DNA of 44,378 nucleotides from Fibrobacter sp. (GCA_024398955.1 JAKSIG010000023.1:1-44378); one strand, 5' to 3'; positions 8,626 to 17,660 are shown, numbered from the stretch's first letter. Made by a program: numbers and translations. The notes: generated from the sequence alone by a model not told the origin.

Positions 8626-10095
8626 GTGTCTAATACTGTTTCTATTTTTGATGTGGTTGAGTCGCCCTGGCAGTCTGTGCTAGAGCTGGTGCGACAAGAG
8701 TGTAATGACTTTTTTGGTGATGCCATCATTGATACCGTCAATTTTGAGGGTATGAGCGATGGTTATGCCCTATTGACTGTTCCCGATGAACTTCGTGAGA
8801 ATTGGGTTAAGGTCCATTATGGTGATCTTCTACGCAAGGCCTTCAAGACCGTACTAGGAACAAATTTTAAGGATTACCGTATTAGGCAGGTGGCTCATTC
8901 TGCTCCTGTGCCCGAAATTCAGATTGCCGCTCCCATGGCTCCACCTATTCCCGCGGTGCCCCGTGTTAAGAGGGTGGTTAAGCGTAGACCTAAGCTCAAT
9001 CTTTATCCGAACTATACCTTCGAAAACTTCATTGAGGGTGAGTGCAATTCTACGGCCTATAAGGCATGTAAGGCTGTATCCGAGAATCCCGGTGACCCTG
9101 CACTAAACCCGCTGTTTGTATACGGAGCTTCGGGCCTTGGAAAAACGCACCTGTTGCAGTCTATTGCCGCAAGTGTGCAAAAAAATCGTCCGGCGGCAAA
9201 CATCGTCTATTGCCATGCCTACGATTTCCTTCGTGATGCGACAGCCGTGGCTAAGGCATTAAAGGGGCGTACCGGCAACGTGCGCGAAATGGCCGAAGCC
9301 TTCCAGGAAAAATACGAAAAATGCGATATTCTTTTGCTGGATGATGTCCAGCTTCTTGAAAAGGGAATCCAGACTCAGGAACGGTTGGCCATCCTCATCC
9401 GCCATCTTCGTGCAGTAGGTAAGCAGGTAGTTCTTTCCTGTGATTGCCATCCTTCGAAATTTACTATTGCCGATACAAGGGAGGATGCAAAGAAATGTGT
9501 TTCTTCTGGTATCCGTTGCGTTTCTACAAAGTTGCTGGCACCTATTGAATCCTGTGTGGCTGTGGGTATCGATGAACCGGACCTGCAAACAAGAATGCGC
9601 CTGATTCAGAAGATGGCTATTTCTGTTCCCTTTGTAGATCGCGATCGTGACGAAATTTATCGTTTCCTTTCGATTCCCCGTCGCCAGAATGTTCGCGTTA
9701 TTGAAGGTATGCTGAATTGGTTGGGTGCAATGAATCTATTCTGCCAGGAAAATCTGGACTTGAATGCTGTCAAGCGCTTGACTGCTCCTAACGATTCCTC
9801 TGCACGAAGCGAATTGACCTTGAAGGGAATTGCGGAAACTGTTGCTTTTGAGTTTGATACTGATTTGATTTCGTTGGGGAGTAAGCGTCAGGATGCCGGT
9901 GTGGCCTTGCCGCGCAAGGTTGCCATGTTCCTGTGCCGCGAAATGACAACGGAATCTCTGCAGAATGTCGGTGCGATGTTTAATCGCGACTATGCCACGG
10001 TTATCGCCGCCATCCAGTCTTTGAAAAAGCAGATGGATAAAGATGAATCCCTCGCTCGTAGGGTTCAAGATATCCGGTACTTGCTGGAAGCCTAG
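8626..10095 (+). CDS. Divergent DnaA-family AAA+ protein
   Basis: 489 aa with full DnaA architecture: domain I (residues 13-90), a short Pro/Val/Lys linker (91-125), AAA+ domain (about 126-370) and a helix-turn-helix domain IV (about 397-489). Walker A is GASGLGKT (167-174), Walker B DILLLDD (234-240), sensor II NVRVIEGMLN (355-364). Two hallmarks are missing. The box VII segment that normally reads LEDRLxSRF, with the arginine finger, reads STKLLAPIESC here (300-310). The DNA-recognition signature, normally GGRDHTTV, reads FNRDYATV (452-459). It may be the lineage's own diverged initiator or a paralog. Start is GTG with no strong Shine-Dalgarno sequence. It is followed after 2 bases by the SDR epimerase gene rather than dnaN. 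Confidence 0.85.
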   Translation: MSNTVSIFDVVESPWQSVLELVRQECNDFFGDAIIDTVNFEGMSDGYALLTVPDELRENWVKVHYGDLLRKAFKTVLGTNFKDYRIRQVAHSAPVPEIQIAAPMAPPIPAVPRVKRVVKRRPKLNLYPNYTFENFIEGECNSTAYKACKAVSENPGDPALNPLFVYGASGLGKTHLLQSIAASVQKNRPAANIVYCHAYDFLRDATAVAKALKGRTGNVREMAEAFQEKYEKCDILLLDDVQLLEKGIQTQERLAILIRHLRAVGKQVVLSCDCHPSKFTIADTREDAKKCVSSGIRCVSTKLLAPIESCVAVGIDEPDLQTRMRLIQKMAISVPFVDRDRDEIYRFLSIPRRQNVRVIEGMLNWLGAMNLFCQENLDLNAVKRLTAPNDSSARSELTLKGIAETVAFEFDTDLISLGSKRQDAGVALPRKVAMFLCREMTTESLQNVGAMFNRDYATVIAAIQSLKKQMDKDESLARRVQDIRYLLEA

Positions 10096-10097
10096 CA

Positions 10098-10976
10098 ATG
10101 CTTGCTTTAGTGACGGGGGGTGCTGGCGTCGTAGGGAAGGCGCTATGTCGGGAATTATTGACGCAGAATGTGTGTGTGCGCGTCCTAACTCTCCCGGGCG
10201 ATACTCTGGCTAGTGCGTTGCCAAAAGAAGTTGAAGTCTTTTATGGCGATGTAACAAAGCCTGATTCGATAAAGGCTGCATTTTCTGGTGTAGACGTCGT
10301 TTATCATTTGGCCGCGATTCTGCTTTCTACAAAAGCTGGTTCCTTTGATTTCGTGAATTTTCAAGGAACGAAGAATGTGGTTGATGCAGCCATTGATGCG
10401 GGCGTAAAACGGTTCCTGTACGTTTCAAGCATTTCTGTGACATATCCAATCTTGACTGAATATGGACAAAGTAAATTGAAGGGGGAGTCCTACGTCAAGG
10501 CTGCCGGCGATAATGGTTTATGCTGGACAATCGTTCGACCCACGCTTGTCATTGGTGATGGGGGTGGAATCGAATTCAATATGTATGCCTCTTACGTTAA
10601 ACGATTCCCGATATACTTCTTGCCTGGTGGAGGCAAGTCTTTAAAACGCCCGGTTAAAAGTGCCGATCTTGTTAAGGGGATTGCATCGGCAGGGCTTTCC
10701 GAAAAATCAGTTGGCAAGACTTATGCCTTGGCTGGCTCAACCATAATTTCTATGGCACAGATGGCAAAAGTCATTTTGAAGAACGCCGGAAAATCTCATT
10801 TAATGGTTCCCATTCCTTGGTGGATTGCCAGAAGGATCGCCGTGCTGAAGAGCTGGATTGGAGGGCGTCCTGTTACTGCAGAACAGGCTTTAGCTGGTTT
10901 TTTATACGACGCTGTTCCCGAAATAGACTCTGCACGTTGTGATTTGGGGTACAATCCGGGAAATCCTTTTGCATAA
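10098..10976 (+). CDS. NAD(P)-dependent epimerase/dehydratase (extended SDR)
   Basis: 292 aa. The Rossmann glycine motif TGGAGVVG lies at residues 6-13. The segment VDVVYHLAA is the usual SDR strand 4 motif, and the active-site Ser-Tyr-Lys is visible as VSSISV followed by YGQSK. It belongs to the extended SDR family acting on nucleotide sugars, sterol-like or flavonoid-like substrates; the substrate cannot be told. The start is 2 bases after the dnaA-like stop, so the two genes are probably cotranscribed, though no functional link is obvious. Confidence 0.88.
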   Translation: MLALVTGGAGVVGKALCRELLTQNVCVRVLTLPGDTLASALPKEVEVFYGDVTKPDSIKAAFSGVDVVYHLAAILLSTKAGSFDFVNFQGTKNVVDAAIDAGVKRFLYVSSISVTYPILTEYGQSKLKGESYVKAAGDNGLCWTIVRPTLVIGDGGGIEFNMYASYVKRFPIYFLPGGGKSLKRPVKSADLVKGIASAGLSEKSVGKTYALAGSTIISMAQMAKVILKNAGKSHLMVPIPWWIARRIAVLKSWIGGRPVTAEQALAGFLYDAVPEIDSARCDLGYNPGNPFA

Positions 10977-11024
10977 ATAGAATTATTAGTGTATATTCTT
11001 TATTGTATAAGTTTGAGGTTATCA

Positions 11025-12167
11025 ATGAAGAATTTATCTGTTTTGGCTGCGTCTGCAGCTCTGTCTGTTGCGCTGACTGCCTGCGGTGATGATAGCAGCT
11101 CCGCTAGCAATGTGGAACGTGAAGAAGATAGTTCCAGCAGTGTCGCTGAAGAATCGTCCTCATCTGTAGAAGAAATTGAATCTTCTTCTGAAGAAGAGGC
11201 TCCTAAGGCTCGCGCTGCAACATTGGAAGACTTGGAAAAGAATTATTCCTTGGGCGAAATGTTTGGTACCAAGGTGTATTTGGCTACTGGCGCCAAGAAG
11301 GGGGTTTTCTCCCTCTGGATTCCTGATACCGCCTGGGTTGCCTTCCGTTCCGATTTTAAGGATGGTGTTCTTGAGTTTGGCAAGAAAGATAAAAATGGTG
11401 GCTGGGCCGGCGCTACCGCTCCTGCCGCAGATTCCTTGAACGCCCTGCTGGAAAAGGGCGCAAAAATCAAGATCATCATGAATGAAGAAGAAAAACTTCA
11501 GTATTCTATAAATGGTGGTGACTTTAAGGACCTGGAAGTGGCTAAGGTAAAGGTCTCTGACAATACTATTTCAGATGGCACAAAGCTGGATGGCATGTCT
11601 CTAAGTTGCGCTGTAGATGGCAAGAAGACCGCTTATTCCTTCTTTGAAGGTCGCTATCTTGCTGAAACAGAAGACGCCTGGGAAGCTGGCTACTATGATG
11701 TTCAGCGCAGCCGTTTGCTAATGCTGCCGACCTTTTACGATAAGCCTGTCTATCCTCTTACCAGCATGACTGTAGGCTCCGATTTCAATATGCTTGATAT
11801 TACAGGCAAGGAAATTTCCTGTGAGTCTGCAGAGCTTAAGTACAAGGCCATCGATCATGATAAACTTGCCGGTGAGTGGGTCTCTGATGTTGATTATGAC
11901 TGGACCTTAAATCTGGACAAGTCTGGAAGTTATAGCATTGTGGCTAGTAAGGGCGGAAACGCAGAACTGAATAATTCTGGAAACTGGGATGTTTATGGAA
12001 ACATCCTGCTGATTAAGAATTCTCAGTGTACCAATACTGCAGACTGCCTTACAGGAATCAAGGGCACTGTCAGTGGCTTTGACGCCAGCAAGGGTTTCAA
12101 GCTGGATCATTCCAACACCGAAAAGCCCGCCATGCCTACGTCATGGGGTGTTCCTCAGTACGAGTAA
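11025..12167 (+). CDS. Poly-Ser-linked lipoprotein with lipocalin-like C-terminus
   Basis: The ATG at 11025 is preceded by a GAGG ribosome-binding site and starts a clear lipoprotein signal (MKNLSVLAAS...ALTACGDD; lipobox LTAC, Cys near residue 20), so it is preferred over the ATG at 10989. A Ser/Glu-rich linker (residues ~22-62), typical of Fibrobacter surface lipoproteins, joins the anchor to a beta-rich body. The last ~100 residues (LAGEWVSDVDYDWTLNLDKS onward) resemble lipocalin-like repeat domains. Ligand and role are unknown. Its stop codon abuts the stop of the convergent transglycosylase gene with no spacer. Confidence 0.78.
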   Translation: MKNLSVLAASAALSVALTACGDDSSSASNVEREEDSSSSVAEESSSSVEEIESSSEEEAPKARAATLEDLEKNYSLGEMFGTKVYLATGAKKGVFSLWIPDTAWVAFRSDFKDGVLEFGKKDKNGGWAGATAPAADSLNALLEKGAKIKIIMNEEEKLQYSINGGDFKDLEVAKVKVSDNTISDGTKLDGMSLSCAVDGKKTAYSFFEGRYLAETEDAWEAGYYDVQRSRLLMLPTFYDKPVYPLTSMTVGSDFNMLDITGKEISCESAELKYKAIDHDKLAGEWVSDVDYDWTLNLDKSGSYSIVASKGGNAELNNSGNWDVYGNILLIKNSQCTNTADCLTGIKGTVSGFDASKGFKLDHSNTEKPAMPTSWGVPQYE

Positions 12168-14522
12168 TTACTTCTTGATTTTCAGCTGATCGCCTGCTTT
12201 GACCTTGGTGTCGTTCAAGCCATTCCACTTGACGATATCCTCGATGGTTACCTTGTACTGGCGGGCAATGTCCCAAAGGCTTTCGCCTTTCTTGACTTCA
12301 TGAATGCGGCCGTCTTTATCAGACGGCTGCGTTTCTTTTGTTGCTTCGCCAGAAACTTTAAGCTTTTGACCTACATCAATGCGGGTCGTATTGCCCATGT
12401 TGTTCAGTTCCTGAATCTTGGATACAGTGGTGTTGAACTTTTTGGCAATAACGCTAAGGTTGTCTCCTGCCTGGACTGTGTAAACGGAAGTTTTTTCGGC
12501 TGCAGGCTTATTTTTGTTGCTGTCCTGCTTGTTCTTCTCGTTCTTGCCCTTGCCATCGGATTTTGACTTTTGTTCGGCCTTTGATTCTACCTTGGGCTTT
12601 GGTGCGGGTTTTGAGGCAACCTGCTTGAATTCCGGAATCACAATGGAATCGCCAACGGACAGTCGCTTGCGGAAACCGTCATTTGCCTGAAGAAGCAATA
12701 CGACTGGAACTTCGTACGCCTTGGCGATGGCTGCGTAAGAATCTCCGGCCTTGGCTACGTAACGTTCTCCCTTGGCGAGCTTTGGACGTTCCACTTCTGC
12801 AGCAGGTTTCAGATCCGGCTTAGAAACTAGAATTGTGTCTCCTGCGTTTACGAAGGATGTGGCGTCCATAGAATTCCATGTTCGCAGACTTTCTTGAGAA
12901 ACTCCGAACTTGCGGGCAATTGAGGCCATGTTGTCACCAAGACGGACAACGTAGGTTCGGATTTTTTCGGGCTTTTTGTTGGCCGTGGCTGCTGACTTGG
13001 GCTTCGGGGTTATCTTGATAGGAATGAGTAACGACTGGCCTGCGCGAATGCGGCTGCCTTTCATGTCGTTAGCCTGTTGCAACTCAGAAACCTTAATGCC
13101 ATACTGCTTGGCAATAACGCCTAAACTTTCTCCGCGCTTGACCTTATGATGGAGCCAGCTGGAAAAGTTGTTCTTTTCCATTTTGTCGTAGCCTTCGACA
13201 AAGGCGGCCCGTGTTCCTACAGGTAGGCGCAGCAGGTAGGAGTCTTTATTTGGAGGTGTGCACCACTTTACCAGTTCCATGTTCAGGGAACGTAGGGTGT
13301 CTTCTTTTACTTTCAACAGTTTGGCAACTTCTTCGAGAGGGAAGGAATCAAATACTGTAACGGTATCGAACTCGGCTAGAGTTTGCTTTTCGACAACCAT
13401 ATCGTACTGTTCCGGAAAGTGCCCGATAACCATGGCAGCTAGAATACGAGGTACGTAGCGCATGGTTTCTTTTGGAAGTTCCAGATCCCAGTAAGTGACC
13501 GCAAGACTGGAATCTCTTGTTGTGTCGGCCTTCATCTCCTTGATGAGTCGGCGAACGCGGCCTTCGCCACAATTGTAGGCGGCCATCGCCAAGAGCCAGT
13601 CATCAAATTCTTCATGAAGACGATTCAGGTACTTTAGTGCGGCGACCGTGGCTAGTTCCGGGTTGCGACGCATGTCTACCCAGTAATCCAGCTCTAGTCC
13701 ATAGCGTTTCCCTGTTTCGGGAATGAACTGCCACATGCCAGATGCCTTGGCTCTGCTATAAGCTTTCACTTTAAAGCCGGATTCTACCAGGGACAGGTAA
13801 ATCAAGTCCCTCGGCATCTGAGCTTCGTCAAGTTTTGCGTAAATCAGCGAGTCGTAGGCGGTCTTCCGGTTAAGGGAACCTGCCATGAAGGACCTTGCCT
13901 GATTTGTCATGTAGTAGATTTCTTGCAGAACGCGGTCGTTGAATTCCACAGGTAACGTGAATTGCTTGACGTCCAAGGTGTCCAGGAAACTTTCAATGAC
14001 CTGCAAGGATGCACTGTCTGCCTGATTCTCGTCAAGATCGTCAACGCCTTCTAGAGTAACTTCGTTTCTGACAAAGTTCTCTGCATTTTCACCTAGGTTT
14101 GAAATGTTGGGGTAAACTTCATCCAGTGCCTCAACGATTCTCAAAGGCATCGATGAGCGATAGAGAGAATCTTCCTTGGAAGAAAGAACGTAGGTGGAAT
14201 CATACTTTTCTGCGACAAGCTGACGCAAGGATTCGTCTAGGTAATGCCTTGCCAAAAGCCATTCCTGATTATCCATGGCCTGTAGGGCGTACTGGTAATA
14301 GGTCCAGGATGGACGGGCCGCCAGATTGTCTGAAACAGTGTCCTTCTGGGCTTGCTCTGAATAGGATGTGGTGTCGGGTAAATTTGCAGAAACGCTCTTT
14401 AAATTTGCAGAGGGCTCTGTAACGGGAACTGCGGGCTTTGATGCACATCCTGTGAGAAATAGGATGGATATCGCTGCAGTGACACTGACACAATTGAGTT
14501 TTTTCTTGAGACTGATATTCAT
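12168..14522 (-). CDS. LysM-containing membrane-bound lytic transglycosylase (MltD-like)
   Basis: A periplasmic lipoprotein that cleaves peptidoglycan glycan strands to 1,6-anhydromuramic ends. Starting from ATG 14522 (784 aa) it has a signal peptide with lipobox LTGC, an N-terminal helical region, and an SLT domain at about 210-345. The catalytic Glu lies in YLSLVESGF (residue ~247), with downstream GMWQFIPETG and AAYNCGEGRV motifs. Five LysM domains follow at about 458-502, 523-567, 587-631, 680-723 and 740-784, joined by Lys/Pro/Ala-rich linkers. E. coli MltD has two LysM domains, so this is a long form. An upstream in-frame start at 14552 lies inside the preceding 59-aa ORF and is rejected. 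Start and stop overlap with that ORF (TAATG) suggests coupling. Confidence 0.9.
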   Translation of the reverse strand: MNISLKKKLNCVSVTAAISILFLTGCASKPAVPVTEPSANLKSVSANLPDTTSYSEQAQKDTVSDNLAARPSWTYYQYALQAMDNQEWLLARHYLDESLRQLVAEKYDSTYVLSSKEDSLYRSSMPLRIVEALDEVYPNISNLGENAENFVRNEVTLEGVDDLDENQADSASLQVIESFLDTLDVKQFTLPVEFNDRVLQEIYYMTNQARSFMAGSLNRKTAYDSLIYAKLDEAQMPRDLIYLSLVESGFKVKAYSRAKASGMWQFIPETGKRYGLELDYWVDMRRNPELATVAALKYLNRLHEEFDDWLLAMAAYNCGEGRVRRLIKEMKADTTRDSSLAVTYWDLELPKETMRYVPRILAAMVIGHFPEQYDMVVEKQTLAEFDTVTVFDSFPLEEVAKLLKVKEDTLRSLNMELVKWCTPPNKDSYLLRLPVGTRAAFVEGYDKMEKNNFSSWLHHKVKRGESLGVIAKQYGIKVSELQQANDMKGSRIRAGQSLLIPIKITPKPKSAATANKKPEKIRTYVVRLGDNMASIARKFGVSQESLRTWNSMDATSFVNAGDTILVSKPDLKPAAEVERPKLAKGERYVAKAGDSYAAIAKAYEVPVVLLLQANDGFRKRLSVGDSIVIPEFKQVASKPAPKPKVESKAEQKSKSDGKGKNEKNKQDSNKNKPAAEKTSVYTVQAGDNLSVIAKKFNTTVSKIQELNNMGNTTRIDVGQKLKVSGEATKETQPSDKDGRIHEVKKGESLWDIARQYKVTIEDIVKWNGLNDTKVKAGDQLKIKK

Positions 14523-14701
14523 TAGTGAAGAACCCGGTCGACGCCGATCCAAATTACACCAGCCATTACAAAGGCGGCTATGATTTGGAGTATGATGATG
14601 ATTCTGTTTACTTTGTAAGCCTTTTGCGACTTGCGATGCCAGGAAGGGTAGCCCTGCTGACTTTCATTTTGTTCTTCTATTTCTTTAGACGTCTCTTTCA
14701 T
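14522..14701 (-). CDS. 59-aa single-pass membrane protein upstream of the transglycosylase
   Basis: A short ORF found by reading the minus strand. It starts MKETSKEIEEQNESQQ, has a polar, charged N-terminal half, a basic stretch (HRKSQKAYKVNR), one strongly hydrophobic segment (IIIILQIIAAFVMAGVIWIG), and ends VDRVLH. This is a plausible single-pass inner-membrane protein with the N-terminus inside. Its TAA overlaps the ATG of the lytic transglycosylase by one base, the same coupling used elsewhere in this window. No strong ribosome-binding site is visible. No family was recognised. The overlapping plus-strand reading frame is the unused upstream extension of the OmpA-like gene. Confidence 0.65.
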   Translation of the reverse strand: MKETSKEIEEQNESQQGYPSWHRKSQKAYKVNRIIIILQIIAAFVMAGVIWIGVDRVLH

Positions 14702-14776
14702 TTCGTGGAAAATATACGTATTTATGAGTTTGCCTTTGTGACCCTTTCTAAAAAATTGTTAACTTCTAGGGGCGTT

Positions 14777-16906
14777 ATGAGAAAACTTCTACTCCTCATT
14801 GCTCTTTGTGCATCGATTTGCCAGGCTCAGATTGGCATTGTCCATTCTGAGAGTGGAATTCATGCTCCATCAGCAGCCACGATGGGGCAGGGAATTTTAT
14901 ACATTTCTGGCAGCTACGAAATGGTTAGCGATGGAAAGGCGCCAAGTCTAGAAGGGTATTATCTTTCCGACGGAACTCAGGTGGAGATGGATAATAATAC
15001 TCCCTCCAATGACGAAAGTTTGTTTATATCCTTTGGTGTTCTGGATAATCTAGATTTGGGGTTGATGCTGCCTGTTCATTATGACGGATTTGTTCCTGGA
15101 AAGAAGATAAACGGTTTTGGATTAGGTGATGTTCAGCTGAATGCTAAAGGCTCTTTCCCTGTTACGGAGTGGCTTCAGTTAGGGCTGGGCGGCGAAATTC
15201 TGATACCGACAGGATCTGATGAGCTAGGCTTTAGACCTAGGCACAGATGGTACATAAAGAAGGATGGAGATGCATATGCTTACACCTCCGATAGTTGGGC
15301 TCTGGGCGGAAATGCCTATTTGTCAATTCGCGCAAAAGATTATGTGACCTTCAATAGTTACGCGGGATTGCTGAAGGGCTTTGGTAAAGATGATGAAATC
15401 TACATGTTGTGGGGTGGTAGTTTCAATGTGCTTCCCGAAAAACTGTTGACGTTGATCCTTGAAATTTCTGGCGAAACGCCCTTGCGGACAAGTAAAATTC
15501 AACGCAATGTGCTGAACAGCCCTTTTCGCTTGACTCCTGCACTTCGACTGCACTTGCCTCATGATGCCTACTTTACCATATCGGGTGATGTTGGCTTGAA
15601 TTACTTCCGCGATGATGATGTGGACAACGGCTTGCCGGTTCACATGAAGTCCAGTAAGTCGACTATGGATTACACTGTTTCGGGTAGCCCATTTGTAAGT
15701 GTCGGGGTTACTTTGAGCAAAAAGTTTGACCTTAGCTGGAGTGATAGCGATAACGACGGCGTTATCGACCGCAAGGATATGTGCCCTGGAACGAGACGAA
15801 ATCAGGTGGTAAATGCAAGAGGTTGCCCTGTGGATGAAGACCAGGATGGTGTTTTGAACATTGTTGACATGTGTCCAGGAACGCCCTTGGGAATTGTAGT
15901 TGGTCGTAATGGTTGTCCTTTGGATTTTGACCATGATGGAGTATTTGACTACCTGGATAAATGTCTTGGAACTCCTGCAGGTTTTGCTGTGGATTCTTTA
16001 GGCTGTACTCTGGATACCGATGGTGATGGTATCGATGACAATAATGACAAGTGCCCGAATACAACGCCTGGCGATCCTGTAGATGGAACGGGCTGTCCTT
16101 TGGATCAGGACCACGATGGGGTTCCTAATTCTGCTGACATGTGTCCCAATACGCCGGCCAACGTTTCTATCGACTTGATGGGCTGCCCTCTGGATTATGA
16201 CCGCGATGGTGTACCGGATGATTTTGACCAGTGTCCAAATTCTGTACCCAATGAAATTGTCGATTCCCTTGGTTGCCCCCTGGATTCCGATAAGGACGGC
16301 GTTCCCGATTCTAGAGATTCTTGCGCCAATACTCCAGAAGGAGTTGGTGTTGATATGTATGGCTGTCGTGTGGATCAGGATGCCGATGGAATTTTTGACG
16401 AAGAGGACAAGTGTCCCAATACGCCCGAGAATGCTCCCATTGATTCTTTAGGTTGCCCTATAGATTCAGACCATGACGGTGTCGCAGACTGGATGGATGC
16501 CTGCCCAGGAACATTGAGCCGAGTTGTTGTGGATCACGATGGGTGCCCCATGAATTCTCGACTGAATTTTAACTATATGGCTCAACGTATCAAGTTTAAG
16601 CCTGGAGATACCACTCTTGTCAATTCAAGTTATACGGCCTTGAGTGATGTGATTGCAGCAATGCGTCAGCACCCCATGCTTCTGGAAATTCAATGTGCGG
16701 CGAACGATGTTCCGCAGAAACAATCTGCCGAGTTGTCTGAAGCTCGTGCCAGGTCTATCTATAACTTCCTTGAAAAGAAGGGCATTCATAAGGATCGCCT
16801 GACATTCAAGGGGTATGGTAGCAAACTTCCGCCAACACAAACCCAGAAAAATGGCAGTACTGCCCATATTCGTCTTGTTCCGGTTCTGATTAAGACAGAA
16901 GAATAG
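14777..16906 (+). CDS. OmpA-family protein with nine thrombospondin type-3 repeats
   Basis: The ATG at 14777 has a good GGGG ribosome-binding site and begins a signal peptide (MRKLLLLIALCASICQAQ); the frame is open further upstream but overlaps a minus-strand gene. The product is 709 aa. Residues ~20-315 form a beta-barrel-like region. Nine calcium-binding type-3 thrombospondin repeats (pattern DxDxDGVxDxxDxCPxTP...GCP) run from about base 15740 to 16555. A C-terminal OmpA-like domain follows. In that domain, LSEARARSIYNFLEKKG is recognisable, but the usual N-x-R-V-E ending reads TAHIRLV, so the conserved Arg that contacts diaminopimelate appears lost. It is probably an outer-membrane barrel with a periplasmic extension; peptidoglycan binding is uncertain. 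Confidence 0.85.
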   Translation: MRKLLLLIALCASICQAQIGIVHSESGIHAPSAATMGQGILYISGSYEMVSDGKAPSLEGYYLSDGTQVEMDNNTPSNDESLFISFGVLDNLDLGLMLPVHYDGFVPGKKINGFGLGDVQLNAKGSFPVTEWLQLGLGGEILIPTGSDELGFRPRHRWYIKKDGDAYAYTSDSWALGGNAYLSIRAKDYVTFNSYAGLLKGFGKDDEIYMLWGGSFNVLPEKLLTLILEISGETPLRTSKIQRNVLNSPFRLTPALRLHLPHDAYFTISGDVGLNYFRDDDVDNGLPVHMKSSKSTMDYTVSGSPFVSVGVTLSKKFDLSWSDSDNDGVIDRKDMCPGTRRNQVVNARGCPVDEDQDGVLNIVDMCPGTPLGIVVGRNGCPLDFDHDGVFDYLDKCLGTPAGFAVDSLGCTLDTDGDGIDDNNDKCPNTTPGDPVDGTGCPLDQDHDGVPNSADMCPNTPANVSIDLMGCPLDYDRDGVPDDFDQCPNSVPNEIVDSLGCPLDSDKDGVPDSRDSCANTPEGVGVDMYGCRVDQDADGIFDEEDKCPNTPENAPIDSLGCPIDSDHDGVADWMDACPGTLSRVVVDHDGCPMNSRLNFNYMAQRIKFKPGDTTLVNSSYTALSDVIAAMRQHPMLLEIQCAANDVPQKQSAELSEARARSIYNFLEKKGIHKDRLTFKGYGSKLPPTQTQKNGSTAHIRLVPVLIKTEE

Positions 16907-16983
16907 CATTTTTCTATATTACACCAAACGTTCTCATTTCAAATGAACCTGCCTAAGGCAGTTCCAATAAACAAAGGATTCCT

Positions 16984-17583
16984 ATGAAGATTGCCGACAA
17001 GACCGTTGTCCTGATGCATTACACTCTTACTTCCGATGAAGGTCAGGTCATTGACTCTTCTGCAGGTCGCGAACCTCTGCAGTACATTCAGGGCGCACAC
17101 ATGATCGTTGTTGGTCTCGAAAAGGCCATGGTCGGTCATGAAGAAGGCGATAAGTTTGACGTTAAGGTCATTCCTTCCGAAGGCTACGGCGAGTATGATG
17201 AACGCATGACTCAGGAAGTTCCTGTTAGCGTTTTCCAGGGCGTTGATAAGGTTGAGGCTGGTATGCAGTTCTACGCAAATACTCCTGCAGGTCCTATGCC
17301 CATCCGCGTAAAGTCCGTTAATGGCGACAAGGCTGTGATCGACGCGAATCATGAACTGGCCGGCAAGAATCTGAACTTTGCTATTGAAGTCGTTTCTGTT
17401 CGCGAGGCTACCGAAGACGAACTTAAGCCGTTTGAACCGCACCAGTGCTGCTGTGGCAAGGGTGAAGACTGCTGCCACGGTGAAGACCCCAATTGTGAGT
17501 GCCATGGCGAAGGTCATAAGGAAAATTGTGATGGTAAGGGTGGTTGCGGTTGCAAACACCACGATGAACATCACAACAACTAG
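16984..17583 (+). CDS. slyD: FKBP-type peptidyl-prolyl isomerase SlyD
   Basis: 199 aa. A cytoplasmic proline isomerase and chaperone that also supplies nickel for hydrogenase maturation in E. coli. The N-terminal FKBP core (residues 1-70) carries VLMHYTLTSDEGQVIDSS and GLEKAMVGHEEGDKF; the inserted-flap domain spans roughly 70-125. The C-terminal ~55 residues are His/Cys-rich (HQCCCGKGEDCCHG...CGCKHHDEHHNN), the metal-binding tail of SlyD. An AAAGGA ribosome-binding site precedes the ATG. It is likely a single-gene unit with its own terminator. Confidence 0.95.
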   Translation: MKIADKTVVLMHYTLTSDEGQVIDSSAGREPLQYIQGAHMIVVGLEKAMVGHEEGDKFDVKVIPSEGYGEYDERMTQEVPVSVFQGVDKVEAGMQFYANTPAGPMPIRVKSVNGDKAVIDANHELAGKNLNFAIEVVSVREATEDELKPFEPHQCCCGKGEDCCHGEDPNCECHGEGHKENCDGKGGCGCKHHDEHHNN

Positions 17584-17602
17584 TTCATTTTTTAATACAA
17601 AT

Positions 17603-17622
17603 CTGCGGATGCTAATCCGCAG
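17603..17622. terminator. Hairpin downstream of slyD
   Basis: A perfect 8-bp stem (CTGCGGAT, 4-nt loop, ATCCGCAG). It is followed on the plus strand by an A-run rather than a T-run, so alone it is a weak terminator; it may act with the next hairpin. Confidence 0.45.
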
Positions 17623-17629
17623 TAAAAAA

Positions 17630-17660
17630 AGGCATCTGGTCATACCAGACGCCTTTTCTT
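17630..17660. terminator. Bidirectional terminator between slyD and the convergent gene
   Basis: An 11-bp stem (17630-17640 with 17644-17654, one G-U pair) and 3-nt loop, with TTTT following on the plus strand and an A7 run preceding it, which is a T-run for the minus-strand gene. Confidence 0.8.

Noticed and set aside
14525..14776. N-terminal extension of the OmpA-like protein to 14525
   Set aside because: A signal peptide with a good ribosome-binding site begins at 14777, and the upstream part lies over a minus-strand membrane-protein gene.
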